Shown one piece after another: positions 12,216-23,640 of a stretch of DNA of 64,000 nucleotides. Source of the DNA: Alligator mississippiensis (Eukaryota > Chordata > Crocodylia > Alligatoridae); NCBI RefSeq assembly GCF_030867095.1, contig NC_081828.1, forward strand, positions 213,658,978 through 213,722,977, in the 5' to 3' direction. Under the pieces are notes generated by a model. That model was not told where the DNA came from. It was given only the letters and a program-made list of their open reading frames with translations, and ran no database searches. Every line of letters begins with the position of its first letter. Position 1 is the stretch's first letter. A program made the position numbers and the translations under genes.

Positions 12216-14040
12216 ACCAGAGTCTCTTGTTGACCTCAGGAAGGACATCACAGGGCATCTGATCTTTCTGGACCCACCTCCCTATTTAAACACAGAGGGC
12301 AAGATCATCATCCCTCTCCAGCTTCTTTATACCAGATGAAAGGACTGGAAAACCACATATCCAGCCCGGGGTCTGGCAATGAGAATATTTTGGGCACGGG
12401 CAGAATGCAAGGAGGGAGGTGCATTGGAGAGACGCTAGGCAGTAATGTAGGTGGAAAGGTGTAGGATAGCCATTAAGTATAGCCAGGCCTCCAAGCTTTG
12501 TTGGGTGGGTGGATCTACATTCCCTGCATAGTTTGGAGGGTAGAACAAGGCAAGTTAAGGCTGAAATAGTCCCCACATCCTCTCTCCTACACTTCAAATC
12601 TGTGCTGTGCCTCAGAGGGGCAACCCAAGTGGTCTAATCTTGCACCCTATGCTCTGCCAGCACTCTTCAGCTTTGTCTTCTTCCGTATTAGACACACATA
12701 CTGTGCTAAAAACCACGTGTTCTCCCTTAGCAAAACTGGCCAAAGCAGTGCCTCTGCACAGACAGGTGCTCCAAACACTTCACAAGCATCCCACGTGCTC
12801 TCAGCAGAGCTAGGTATCATTTTCACAGCATCATTGACAAGCAGGGCTAGAAGGAACCTCCACAGGTGAAGTAGTCCAAGGATCATTCCTATCCAAACCA
12901 TCCTGTACAAAGCCATTGTCCAACCTTAGTCAACCCTAACATAGCTACAAGAGCCTGAACCATTTCAGCCTAGCCTCAGAAAATGCCCTTGTAGTCCTGG
13001 AAAGGGAGAAGTAGTTATAATGCTACCACCTTTCCAGTTGTAGGGAACAGGCACTCCAAGTCTCGGAGCTGCGCTTGCAGATGGAGCTAATAAAATCTAT
13101 TTTTGTTGCCTGCCTTCAGCTGGATTTGCCAGCACAGGTGAGGTGATCACTCACTGGATTACGTAGATTAAAGAAATGAAGTATCATTTGCAGACTTTGA
13201 TATGTGTGCTGGTTTTCCCTTTACGACAAGCATAATTATGTCCTGAAGCATGATCATAAGGTTTTTTATCATTGTCTGCCAGGGGAACAGGAATAGACTT
13301 AGACCAGACAAATCCTCCTGGACTAGACTGAGGATAATTGCCCTCAGCTGGGGAGGGACAGGTATCCAATGTAGCAGTATCTGAGCTGGAGGTGAGTACA
13401 TGTTTCACAAGTCCAAATTTATCAGCTGTCTGTTATCTTTGCTGCTCTAGCCTTGAGGCAAGACCTTGACTTGTCCCTTATCTGAAGTAGTCCAGCAGTC
13501 TACCATGCAAACTGGATTTATGTCCTGCCCAGGCACAAAGTCAGGCTGGAACACAAGGTTATTAGAGAATTAAGGGATGAACTTTTAATCAGCCAGAGCC
13601 TGAGTCTTTAATGAACCAAAGCACAGAAAATGACTGAACAATTTTGCTTTGTGCCTACTGAAATCAGCTGTAAGCTGCGTCTTCAAGCAAAGGTTTGCAG
13701 TCCTGTGACTGCACCAAGGACTAATGTTTAGGAGTGGGATAAGGGACTGGGAAAGTAGAAAACTGAGACAGAGGAAGAAGATAGGAGACAGTGGGCAGGG
13801 GATGCGACAGGGACGGATGCAGGGATTGAGCGAACCAAGGGCAGGAGCTGAGGAAAGGGGCAGTGGAAGGAGTCAGGTAGGGGCATCACACCAGTGAGGG
13901 GAAGGAGAGGATAAGGCAGATAGGGCAGGAACTGGGAAGGAGAGGAATGGGGATGGAATAGGACTGGGGACACTTGGAGCATCCTCCGCTCTGAAACCTG
14001 GTAGGCATTGGACCAGTGCAGAAAACACCTGGCCGACAAC
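12216..14040. other. Intergenic, no gene recognised; purine-rich tract
   Basis: No gene is recognised. From about 13,728 to 13,985 the plus strand is strongly purine-rich (GGGA, GGAGA, GAAAG words), producing a Ser/Pro/Leu-rich chance frame on the other strand. Confidence 0.45.
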
Positions 14041-15247
14041 ACCTCACATGCAACAGACCACCATATATAACATGCACCTTGGTCTTAAAAAGCAGCATGA
14101 AGGGAAAAAAAAAAAACTTCAGGGTAAGTGAATAACAGCAGCTGGAGAACTGAGCCTACTGCCCACCCCATGTGCCAGGTCTGGCCCCACAGTCCAGGTC
14201 TGGCTGTGGACTGACCCCGTGCGCCAGCCCAGTATGGTGTATGGGGCCATATCATGTGGCTGGGGGCTCTCCGTAGGTCCACAAGTTCGGCGGTGAGGGA
14301 GTGGGGCAGCATTAATAACCGTGACTCCCAGTGACATGGTAATTAATGCTGCCATCACTCCCCTACTACCAAGTTTCTGAATGCAGGAGATCCATATTTC
14401 TTGCATACAATGCACATCCCAATTTCTACAGCTGGGGTGGGGGGAAAGAGATGCATGTTATATGTGAGAAAATAGGGTATTTAAGGAAAATATGCTAACA
14501 CTGTCTTCAACTGCAGTAACCACACCTGGACTCTTGCTGAGCCCAAAGCCCAGGGCTGACGTTCCAGCTGAAGTTGCACTGAGCCCCTTTCTCATCAAGT
14601 GTCCTGTGATCCACCTTGCTTCCACATCTCAGTCCATCTACGAGTGCATCTCGTAAGAGACCCGACGTACAAGCCACGGCTTGGCCCGGGTGGGTGCTGA
14701 AGGCAGTCATAGTTCAGACTCCTCTGCTGATGTTCAGCCAAAGTGCTCCGTTCCCTGCTTGCCCTTCCCCAGGCTGGCTTAGTCCTGAGAAACCTGTGTT
14801 GTCTTCATGCAGTTGAGTTACCTTTGTGCCAGGAGTTCTACGACAGAGGGGTCGGGCCCCAGCAGAGACCAGAAGAAGGCAGCCTGTGCTTGAACCCAAC
14901 ACCATGCGCGACTGCTAGCTCTGCTACCAGGGGAGCTGGAGAAATAGCCAAATCCTCCTGCCCTGAGAAGCAACAAGGACTTTATTTAAATTGCAGTTTA
15001 ACTCATGGGAGCACCGAGCCTCTTCCAGTCCCTTCTAATGCCCATGAGTAGGGGTCTATTGAACTTGAGGAGGTGGCTGGCCGATTTCATGGGCAGATTG
15101 CATGGCTGCCCACCATTTTCGCAGGCTGAGTGCAGCGGGGTCGCCCCATGCCTCTGGTTGGATGAGAGGTCCCTTCCCATGGACTACCAGATAGCCCAAA
15201 ACTGCAGCTTAATTGCCCTGATTAAGCCGAGGGGAGCCATTAATTCA

Positions 15248-15351
15248 CACCTAATAATTCACACCAGTTTCAGTACGTGTTCACCTAATAATGCACAACC
15301 AGTTTCAGTACATGTTCACCTAATAATTCACAACCAGTTTCAGTACGTATT
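15248..15351. repeat. Short tandem array, three ~35-base units
   Basis: Three consecutive copies of a unit containing CACCTAATAATTCACA and CCAGTTTCAGTAC, differing at a few bases. It is private to duplication unit A, so it expanded after the duplication or was lost from unit B. Confidence 0.85.
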
Positions 15352-15384
15352 CACTCATGAGGGTTTAGGGATAGGTGGATGGGA

Positions 15385-15912
15385 GATTCATAGATTCATA
15401 GATGTTAGGGTCAGAAGGGACCTCAATAGATCATCGAGTCCAACGCCCTGCATAGGCACGAAAGAGTGCTGGGTCTAGATGACCCCAGCTAGATGCATAT
15501 CCAACCTCCTCTTGAAGACCCCCAGGGTAGGGGAGAGCACCACCTCCCTTGGGAGCCCGTTCCAGACCTTGGCCACTCGAACTGTGAAGAAGTTCTTCCT
15601 AATGTCCAGTCTGAATCTGCTCTCTGCTAGCTTGTGGCCATTGTTTCTTGTAACCCCCAGGGGCGCCTTGGTGAATAAATACTCACCAATTCCCTTCTGT
15701 GCCCCCGTGATGAACTTAAAGGCAGCCACAAGGTCGCCTCTCAACCTTCTCTTGCGGAGACTGAAAAGGTCCAGTTTCTCTAGTCTCTCCTCGTAGGGCT
15801 TGGTCTGCAGGCCCTTGACCATATGAGTGGCCCTTCTCTGGACCCTCTCCAGGTTATCCGCATCCCTCTTGAATTATGGCGCCCAGAATTGCACACAGTA
15901 CTCCAGATGCAT
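15385..15912 (-). mobile_element. CR1 LINE, 5'-truncated 3' end
   Basis: The 3' end is at the GATTCATAGATTCATAG repeat. The minus strand still encodes an open C-terminal ORF2 segment (15475-15822) with the family's LFSLRKRRLRGDL, FRLDIRKNFFTVR and KVWNGLPREVV motifs. Its truncation point is near 15,912. It interrupts segmental duplication unit A and is absent from unit B, so it postdates the duplication. It looks relatively little decayed. Confidence 0.92.
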
Positions 15913-16587
15913 GCCTGGACTCCTGCCAGGGGAGAACACACTTCTGAGGAAAACTAGCTCAGCAACTTCTGCAAAATTCATGTTATTAGCTTTTAACTGG
16001 ATCGTTGCTCAGTCAAGGAAGAGGAGACAGCCCTGCACAAAGACATGCAGGAGGATGAGGGGGAAGAAACGCTCCATGCCCAGCATGGGCTTTGAGAAGC
16101 TAAAGGTGTTGAGATGCTCCCCAGGCAGTTGTGTTGGGACTCTGGCATCCTGCTAATAGGTCACGGAGGAGAGATGGAGTGGACCTGCTTTGTGTTGTGG
16201 GAGGGGAGAGCTGGTGGCAGGAGAGGGTTGTGGTTGGAAACAAGTGAGAGGCAGAGTGTGAAAAGAAAGACAGGAGGATGGAAAGAGAGACAGAAATACA
16301 AGGGCAGGAGAAAGGGGAGATGAGGAACTGAAGAAAAGGTGTTGGGAAAAGAAGTAAAAGAAGAGATCAGAGAAACATCAGAGAACTGGAGAGGACAGTG
16401 AGCACAATGCTCACTGTGCGTGGGTGGTTTCACCAGCACAGGTGTTTAGGGGAGAAGAAATGCCACACAGCAAACAGAGTAGACGCTTGTCCCCTGGGGC
16501 TTGTTCAAGGCCTGGTCTCTCTGCTCCGAATTGCAAGCAATGTAAGTCAAAAAACAACTCGGTTGCAAACAGAAACAGGGGCTGAGC

Positions 16588-16774
16588 CAGGGCTGGGTAA
16601 TTATTTCAGGCAGAGGGCCTCTTACTGAGTTTTGGCAAGCCATCAAGGGCTGCGTGACAGGCAGCCAGGGGCAGATCAATATTAATTTTCTTAATTTTTT
16701 AGGGGCCCCACAAGCCAGATAGAATGGCCTGGCGGGCTGCATCTGGCCCGGAGGCCACATTTTTCCCAGCCCTG
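16588..16774 (-). mobile_element. Non-autonomous hAT element (same family as 46829-47014)
   Basis: 187 bases bounded by CAGGGCTGGG and its inverse CCCAGCCCTG. It is the reverse orientation of the 186-base element at 46829-47014, sharing the blocks for GGCCCGTGGGCCGGATGCAG and CTGCCTGTCATGCAG. It is missing from the corresponding position of duplication unit B (near 24,440), so unit B preserves the empty site. The target duplication is not clean enough to call. Confidence 0.8.
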
Positions 16775-17094
16775 CTTTAAGCTGACATTGTGAAGTCGAG
16801 AATGTAGAGGCTCAAAACCAGAAAAATGCATGGTAGCGGGAGTGTGGTGCCAGGGGAGGGTGGGGGGAGAGGGGAAGGAAGGTGGAGGTAACAGAAAGGG
16901 GATCAGAAGGTAAAAAAGCAAATGTAAGTTCAAAATATGTTCTTATTTCAAATCAATGCAGAAGTAGCTTCTATTATGGGGGCTCCAGTGAAGAAGGGGT
17001 TCCCTATGCGTTGGACATTGTAGAGAGACAGTAAGAGTCCCACCTGCTATGACCTTACAGTTTAGGTACCCATCATCAGTCCTCAGCTGGCAGG

Positions 17095-17296
17095 AAATGA
17101 TGTAGTTGGGGCTGGTCCTGCTTTGAGCAGGGGGTTGGACTAGTCGTGACCCCGAGGTCCTTTCAACCCTCACTTTCTATATTGTTGACACGTAGGGGGT
17201 GCACGTGGGTGCACATGCACCCCCTGAGCATGGCGGCGCACTCCCTATGAAAAGGTGCCGCCGACGCTGTTGTTCATATTTTCTATGATTCTATGA
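17095..17296 (+). mobile_element. CR1 3'-end fragment, interrupted
   Basis: The plus strand carries the CR1 tail: GGTCCTGCTTTGAGCAGGG, TTGGACTAG, CCTTTCAACCC, then TTTCTAT. The terminal TTCTATGATTCTATG repeat appears only at 17,277-17,296, about 85 bases later. The intervening sequence, with its GGGGGTGCACGTGGGTGCAC inverted words, may be a small later insertion. Confidence 0.65.
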
Positions 17297-17831
17297 AATT
17301 AGGAAACGGTGCAGCTTCCTGGCAGCAGTGTTGCTCTATAGCTAAGACTGTTGTCTTTTAGGTATGTGCACTGGCAAATCCTTACAGCAATGTACAGTGC
17401 AGGCACTGGGCCATCTCCTCAATGGGTGGGAACCTGCATAATCCCCATTAAGCTAAAGGACTCCAGTGAGATGCACCACCAGGCAGTCGACCCCATAGCT
17501 AGGTTAGGATCCCAAGTCCAGGATCCCAAACACAGCCAGCAGCCTCCAGGAGTAACCACAAAGCACCCAGCTCTTTGGGAAATCAGGTCACTTCTAGCAA
17601 TCACTGCCTTGGGGACAGAGTCCTCGAGAGGGGCTTTGGAGCAGAGTTTCTGCTGCTGCCGGCCTTTGGAGGGAGGGTGGGCAGGACACTGCCTCTCGGC
17701 ATGTCAGGGTCCCCACCTGCTTGAATAATGACGCTGATCACACTGGCCCCTTCTAGCCTTAAAAAAAATGTCTGTGCTCTTTGCATGAACTGAAACAGAA
17801 GGTAAGACCTAGCATGCTCGTTAGCTACAGG

Positions 17832-17912
17832 GTTAATTTGAATAGCAAACAGGGAGCGAGGTCACATGTCGGTGTTTTGTAATCTGTCAGTGAGAAAGGC
17901 GGTTTATAAATA
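17832..17912 (+). promoter_or_regulatory. CYP8B1 proximal promoter (TATA box and candidate factor sites)
   Basis: TATAAATA lies at 17905-17912, which predicts initiation near 17,935-17,942 and a leader of about 40 bases before the ATG at 17978. An AGGTCA nuclear-receptor half-site is at 17859-17864 and a GTTAAT half-site resembling HNF1 at 17832-17837. Both types suit a liver-expressed bile-acid gene. The TATA box is read directly; factor binding is inference. Confidence 0.6.
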
Positions 17913-17977
17913 CAACTGTGTAAACATCTCTGCTCAGTCTGGCCGGATCCTTTGTGGCAGAGCACAGATCCCTAAGA

Positions 17978-19510
17978 ATGGCCATCTGGATAGCAGTTCT
18001 TTGCACCCTGTTAGCAATCGTCCTCGGCGGCCTCCACCACTTGGGAGTATTTCGCAGGAGAAGACCCAACGAGCCTCCCCTGGATAAAGGCTACATCCCA
18101 TGGCTGGGCTACGCGCTAGATTTCAGAAAGAACAGCTCAGAGTTTCTACAGAAGATGCAGAGAAAGCACGGGGACATTTTCACGGTGCTGATTGGAGGCT
18201 ACTACTTCACTTTTGTCATGGACCCATTCTCTTTTGGGGCCATTGTGAAGGAATCCAGATCCAAACTGGATTTTGAGAAATTTGCATCTGAGCTGGTCAG
18301 GAGGGTTTTTGGATACCATCCTGTCCCAATGGACCACAAGACCATTCAGCTGGCAAGCACAAAGCACCTGATGGGAGATGGGCTTGTTGTCATGACTCAG
18401 GCCATGATGGAGAACTTGCAGAAAGTGATGCTCCATAGCCTGGGCGCCGGAGTAGAGGAGAGGCCATGGAGCCAAGATGGGCTCTTCCACTACAGCTACA
18501 ACATTGTCTTCAGGGCTGGCTACCTGGCTTTGTATGGAAATGAGCCAACCAACGGCACTGGGAGCAAGAAGAAAGCCCAAGAGTGCGATCTCACCCACTC
18601 TGAAGAGGTCTTCTACGAGTTTCGCAAGTACGACCTTCTCTTTCCTCGTCTGGCCTACGCTGTGCTGCCGCCCAAGGATAAAATAGAGGCTGAGAGGTTG
18701 AAGAAGCTCTTCTGGAACATGGTTTCTGTGAAGAAGACCTACACAAAGGATAACATTAGCGGGTGGATAAGCAGCCAAGAACGGGACCTGGAAGAGAATG
18801 GTGTCCCCGAGTACATGAGGGACCGGTTCATGTTTCTACTCCTTTGGGCCTCCCAAGGCAATACAGGCCCAGCTTCTTTCTGGCTTCTCTTGTATCTCAT
18901 GAAACATCCCGAAGCCATGAAGGCTGTGCGGGAAGAAGTGGACCAAGTCGTAAAAGAGTCTGGTCAGGACGTGAAGCCAGGCAGCGCCCCGATTAACATC
19001 ACCAGGGACATGTTGATGAATACCCCTGTCCTGGACAGCGCGGTGGAGGAGACGCTGCGCCTGGCAGCCGGCCCTATTCTGATCCGAGCGGTCATTGAGG
19101 ACATGAATCTCAAGATGGCCAATGGGGAAGACTACATCCTCCGCAGAGGAGATAGGATAGCCCTGTTCCCCCATGTTGCAATTCAGATGGACCCCGAAAT
19201 CCATCCTGAGCCTCACACCTTCAAATACAACCGGTTCCTAAACCCTGATGGCACCAAGAAAGATTTCTACAAGAACGGGAAAAAGTTGAAGTACCCTACT
19301 ATGCCCTGGGGGGCGGGGACATCCATCTGTCCCGGACGTTTCTTTGCAGTCAATGAAATGAAACTGTTCGTGGCCTTGATGTTGCTTTACTATGATGTGG
19401 AGCTGGTTAATGGAGAAGAGGAAATCCCTCCCATAAATACCAGCCGGTGGGGATTTGGTATGATGCAGCCCGTGCATGATATCCAGTTTCGATATCGGCT
19501 ACGCTTTTAA
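17978..19510 (+). CDS. CYP8B1: Sterol 12-alpha-hydroxylase, cytochrome P450 8B1
   Basis: Intact single-exon P450 of 510 residues; mammalian CYP8B1 is likewise intronless and about 500 residues. The enzyme 12-alpha-hydroxylates 7-alpha-hydroxy-4-cholesten-3-one in the endoplasmic reticulum and so sets the cholic acid share of bile acids. The start is the ATG at 17978; the frame is open a little further upstream but only from a GTG. Seen in order: an N-terminal hydrophobic anchor, then RRRPNEPPLDKGYIPWLG, FTFVMDPFSFG, the I-helix WASQGNTGPASFW typical of the CYP7/CYP8 group, the ExxR motif EETLR (Glu358-Arg361), and the haem loop PWGAGTSICPGR with thiolate ligand Cys451. The C-terminal WGFGMMQPVHDIQFRYRL matches human CYP8B1 closely. 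ACKR2 is the upstream neighbour, as in human. Confidence 0.97.
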   Translation: MAIWIAVLCTLLAIVLGGLHHLGVFRRRRPNEPPLDKGYIPWLGYALDFRKNSSEFLQKMQRKHGDIFTVLIGGYYFTFVMDPFSFGAIVKESRSKLDFEKFASELVRRVFGYHPVPMDHKTIQLASTKHLMGDGLVVMTQAMMENLQKVMLHSLGAGVEERPWSQDGLFHYSYNIVFRAGYLALYGNEPTNGTGSKKKAQECDLTHSEEVFYEFRKYDLLFPRLAYAVLPPKDKIEAERLKKLFWNMVSVKKTYTKDNISGWISSQERDLEENGVPEYMRDRFMFLLLWASQGNTGPASFWLLLYLMKHPEAMKAVREEVDQVVKESGQDVKPGSAPINITRDMLMNTPVLDSAVEETLRLAAGPILIRAVIEDMNLKMANGEDYILRRGDRIALFPHVAIQMDPEIHPEPHTFKYNRFLNPDGTKKDFYKNGKKLKYPTMPWGAGTSICPGRFFAVNEMKLFVALMLLYYDVELVNGEEEIPPINTSRWGFGMMQPVHDIQFRYRLRF

Positions 19511-19999
19511 TAGGAGATGGTGAGCCCCTTCTGACATACACCTATTCTGTATTGGCTTGAAATGCATTCATTAGTGAATCACTTGTCAAACTGAGCTATT
19601 GAGTATAAAAGTTCTCCCATAGTAGTGATGCTTGAGGACATGGATAGGTTCAAGCCTGTTAAGTGATTGCCGCAACCTCTCTCTTTACTCAGTGTGTTGA
19701 CCTCGAGGTACATCACAGCTCCACTTGTAACCTCGCCCTGTTATCTACGCGCTGCTCTGACTTTCGGACTGTCTTTAGGATTTTGCTTACCCCCTGCTGC
19801 AGACTCGTAACCGGCTGTGTCTAGGAGGAGCTGCCTCCAGACCGGCGAAGGAAGCAAGAAGATTAATGAATCCCCCAAAGGAAAATAGGAGCTAGTAGAA
19901 TTTCTTGAGCGTGGGCTTCTGGTTCTCTACTTTTTTCACTCATTTTAAATCTGAACGGAGCGTGTATATTTAGGAATGTGTATGAATTTGGCAGACAGC

Positions 20000-20005
20000 A
20001 ATAAA
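20000..20005 (+). terminator. Polyadenylation signal of CYP8B1
   Basis: AATAAA about 490 bases after the stop, in an A+T-rich setting with a downstream T-rich stretch. It is the first canonical signal after the gene, giving a 3' UTR of about 0.5 kb. Confidence 0.6.
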
Positions 20006-20029
20006 TATGCTTTTTATATAGTGATTAAG

Positions 20030-21955
20030 TACAAAGAATTTGCAAATTATTTTTAGGCTAACTTCACCATAAACCATCATTCTGTGTTTTGCCAACATTT
20101 CTTTTTTTTAAAGGGACACAGTCAGTTTCTTTCAGCCCTAACATTTGCTGTCCTAAAGGATGATCCCAGCACAAAGATATTTTCCAACAACTTATTTCTC
20201 TACCCTCCATATTCTGCATCATAAGGTAAGTGCAGGCAGCTTGCCAGGCTGAGTGGTCAGACTTGGCTGAGCAGGAGCTATTTAATTTACATGGTATATG
20301 TTTGCATGTTAAATGCTATATTTTTAAATACATCAGAGTCAAAGTGGGGTGTGAACTGAGAGTGAAACTCCAAAAAGCATAAAGCACTGCCAAGGTTAGG
20401 TCGGGCTTATGTCTGGTACAGATCTCGCCCAAGGTGATTTAGGAGCCTCAATGTCTCTGTACCCATTTATGGCATTTAATATCCCGAGTCATGTTTGACC
20501 AAAGCTAGACATTTTATTTGAGGTTTTCTAGCCTGTTAATGAACTGGTGGTTTGAAAAGTTAGGAACATCTGGGGAAACACCAGGACACCGGAGAAAGGG
20601 AAAGGTGGTATCGGACTTCTAGGAGGGCAAGAAAGCCGAGGACCCGCATGATACTTATATTGCGGGGAAAACATCACATGGAAATGACTCATCCCCAGCA
20701 GAGCAAGGAAACCACGCCAGAACAATAATCTCTCTGGTCCTACCCTGTTCGCTCTTCGTTTCTGCATCCGCTCTCTGCCACTGTGAGAAGGGCGACTGGG
20801 CAAGGTGGACCGGTGGTCTCACCGATCAGTGGCAGTTCTTATAAGCACCCTCTGTTTATAATGGAAACGTTGCATCAGGACAGCTTTTTTTAAGGCAATG
20901 ACGAGTTGGCGGAAGTTGATTTACATCGCCAGAAATTTACAACTCAGATTTCTTTTTCTAGGACAATTGTGTCATTTTATCACCATACCAATTATCATTT
21001 CAACCTTACCCTGGTCTGCTGCACCCTCACAGGGGCTCTGCTTTGGGCTTCACTAAGTCCACAGGATTTGAACAGGTGCTTAATGGCTGTATCAGGACCT
21101 GAGACTAACAAAGAAGAGGGGCCGTGAGGAGAGATGAGGAGGGTGAAAACAGTTAGGGTTATGTGATTAAGGAGACACAAATCACAATGCACACCACCCA
21201 ACCTTTTTTAAGTCTCCCATGCTCTCACCCTGCGCATTGAATGAAAAATGATTCTTATGGTATTAGATCTATCAAGTTCTAGCTACAGTGTCATTCTTCT
21301 ATGCAATTTGCTCCCCTGACTGCAAAATAGGCTGTCTGGTGTAATGAAGTTATTAATAAACTTTGCTAATGTAGAGGGAACTATTTTTTACTGCATCCCT
21401 GAACTATATCCAAAGTTCAAGGTTGGACATATTCGGTATGATTGGGGAACTTGGCTCAAACAGAATTCACTCTCATTTAAACATCAACATTGACCCTAGT
21501 GGTGTCTTTAGAGCAAGCAGGTCGCATTATCAAGCACAACCAGCTGCAGCAATAGTTTAAAAAAAAAAAAAAAAAAAAACAGCAACCCAAAACAAAAACC
21601 TTTGGCGGGGAGGAGGGGAGAAACATAATAATCTTACCTGAACAGAGGTCCAACGTGTTCCTGAAGCAGTGCTAACCATGCACATATGGGCAACATCTTC
21701 AGCTGAACAACTAAGTCTCTTGTTACCGAGCACAAGCTTTAACACGTCCTCTTGGCTTTTAGTCATCTCCTTTGTGCATCTTTCACTCACTCTTCATTGC
21801 CCTTCTAATAAGAGATTGTGCGTTTGGGAAGCACTTATAGAAACAGTGCTGTTTCCAAGTGTGGGTGGTGAAGGGTGTTTGCATCCTGCTGTTAGACCCC
21901 TCCTGTAAAAGTCAATGTTTTGAGGACATTTGAGTTGGTCCAACAGGATAAAGGG
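20030..21955. other. Intergenic, no gene recognised
   Basis: No coding or structural RNA gene is recognised. A 20-base poly-A tract starts at 21,559 and is followed by A-rich sequence, which could be the tail of a decayed retroposed copy, though I cannot identify a body. Confidence 0.45.
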
Positions 21956-22639
21956 CCGCTGTCAGTGATGTGTACATTTGAACGCTCAGTATTTAGGAGT
22001 TCAGGGTATAGATCAGCCACCTACAGTTTGGGACCACGCTTGCACATCCGGAGGGAGAATCTCACAAGATATGCTGTCCTTGACAGGGGGCTCCTAATCT
22101 GGCCTGGAGCTCCCCACAGATCTGGAAATTTGGGGATGAGAGCGTAGTGGCAGCATTGATTACCGTGGCTCCCAATGACATGGCAATTGATGCTGCCACC
22201 ACTCCCCTGCCACAACATTTCTGAACCCATAGGATTCATATTTTTTTTTGCATACAACGCACATCCCAATTTCCACCAGCTGGCTTTGGGGTGGAACGAT
22301 GCATGTTAGTTGTGAGAAAATACAGGAATTACATAAAAATGTGTCATGAGCTGCACTGGGTTCAGCCAGCCTCCTCCAGGCCACTGTCTTCAACCTCATT
22401 AAGCGTGCCTGGACCTAGCAGGTGCCTACACACTAGCAGTGAGGCTGCTCCAACATACTGTATATACAGAACATCAATTAATCGAGTCTGCTGGAGCATG
22501 GTCCAGTGTCCTGAAAAAGCTGCGTTCCCTTCATGCAGTTGAGTTACCTTTGTGCCAGGGCTACTCTGATGGAGGAGACAGACCCCAGAAGTCAGCCTGT
22601 CCTTGAGCCCATAACCATGTGTAACAAGTAGGGCTCCTG

Positions 22640-23640
22640 GGGCCAGCCTAAATGTTGGCCTGCCCACTTATCTGGGGAAAACTACCCACCTGCCTCACTT
22701 TAGACATATAATTATGTTGTTCCCATGTGGGAGACTGCCCACTTAATTGTCCTGATGCCAAGGGCGTGTACACTACTCCAAACCTCTCCTTATCCCATGC
22801 CTCACAGCAGGCATCCATATATATTATTATACCCAAGCCCCTTATCTGGGCCATCACAGCCTTGCCTGGCCTAGAAATCTCTCTGCCCCACACTGGAGTC
22901 TCAATCATACCACCCATACTGGGGACTCTATTCAGACCCACTCAGGGCTCCCAGCCCCTCCCTACATCTGGACCCTCTGGGTCCCCTCATGCCCCACACT
23001 GGGGCCTCAATCCCATGCCCCTGGAGCCTCACACCTGGCTCCTTCTTGGGATCTCAATCCCACCCCCCAGAGGATCACATCTGGCTCCTTTGTAAGCCCC
23101 CGGTCCCACTTAGTGGACCTGGGCCCGGGCCCTGTCTCAGGCCGTCTTCAGATGGCCTGGACCCTGCCTCAGGCTCCACACACTGGGCCTTAGCCCTGTG
23201 CTTTGTTCTTGGGGTGTGCTCCCCTAGCTTTTCCCCTCCATGGGGTACCTGCAAGGCAGCAGGGGCTGAGATTTTCTGGCACCCCCTACTCGCCCTTCCT
23301 GGAAGCTGCCCTGCTACAATCAGTCCCACCACACCATCCTCCCCAGCAGGGCATAGTTTTAGTTCATGCCCCAGGACCATGAACCTCCACCTACCCTGTA
23401 GCTCCTGCCCTGACTGCCAGGAGGTCTGGGAGCAGCCAGACTGGGGATGTTGCTCCTTCAGCCCCCTACAGCAACTGCTCACTTTGCCCTGGGCCTTAGC
23501 CTTATACCCAGGCTCCCAGGCCACTCCACCAATCAAGTGGCCTCCTGCTTCCCATGTGACCACCTGATTGGGCCTGCTTCCACCTGTGGGCTGTTTACTG
23601 CCTGCTCAAACCCTTTTTGAGCAACAGGCACAACCTGTGC
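22640..23640. repeat. G+C-rich insertion private to unit B
   Basis: This block interrupts the homology with unit A, which resumes at about 23,650. It contains loosely repeated phrases such as CCCCACACTGG(A/G)G, TCTCAATC and CACCTGGCTCC, at spacings of roughly 60-80 bases. Open frames on both strands reach 160-190 codons but are Pro/Ser/Gly-rich with no domain, so I do not call a gene. Confidence 0.45.

Larger units (their letters stand above)
14050..17885. repeat. Segmental duplication unit A (5' flank of CYP8B1)
   Basis: A series of blocks occurs in the same order and orientation at about 21,960-27,330. Examples: 14,290-14,480 with 22,130-22,330; 14,800-15,050 with 22,525-22,620 and 23,650-23,790; 15,990-16,400 with 23,910-24,310; 17,340-17,560 with 24,670-24,920; 17,600-17,880 with 27,020-27,330. 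The homology stops about 20 bases upstream of the CYP8B1 TATA box. Insertions private to each unit (a CR1 and a hAT here; a 1 kb block and an LTR element in unit B) show that the duplication is older than they are. The first block, with ATATAACATGC words at its ends, may itself be a transposon carried along. Confidence 0.75.

Noticed and set aside
17954-17977. Start of CYP8B1 eight codons upstream
   Set aside because: That position is GTG; the first ATG in frame is 17978 and the protein from there has the expected anchor and length.
18146-18778. 210-codon minus-strand frame opposite CYP8B1
   Set aside because: Shadow of the CYP8B1 coding frame.
22989-23567. 192-codon plus-strand frame and 162-codon minus-strand frame
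   Set aside because: Pro/Ser/Gly-rich translation in a G+C-rich repeat-like insertion; no similarity recognised and both strands open.
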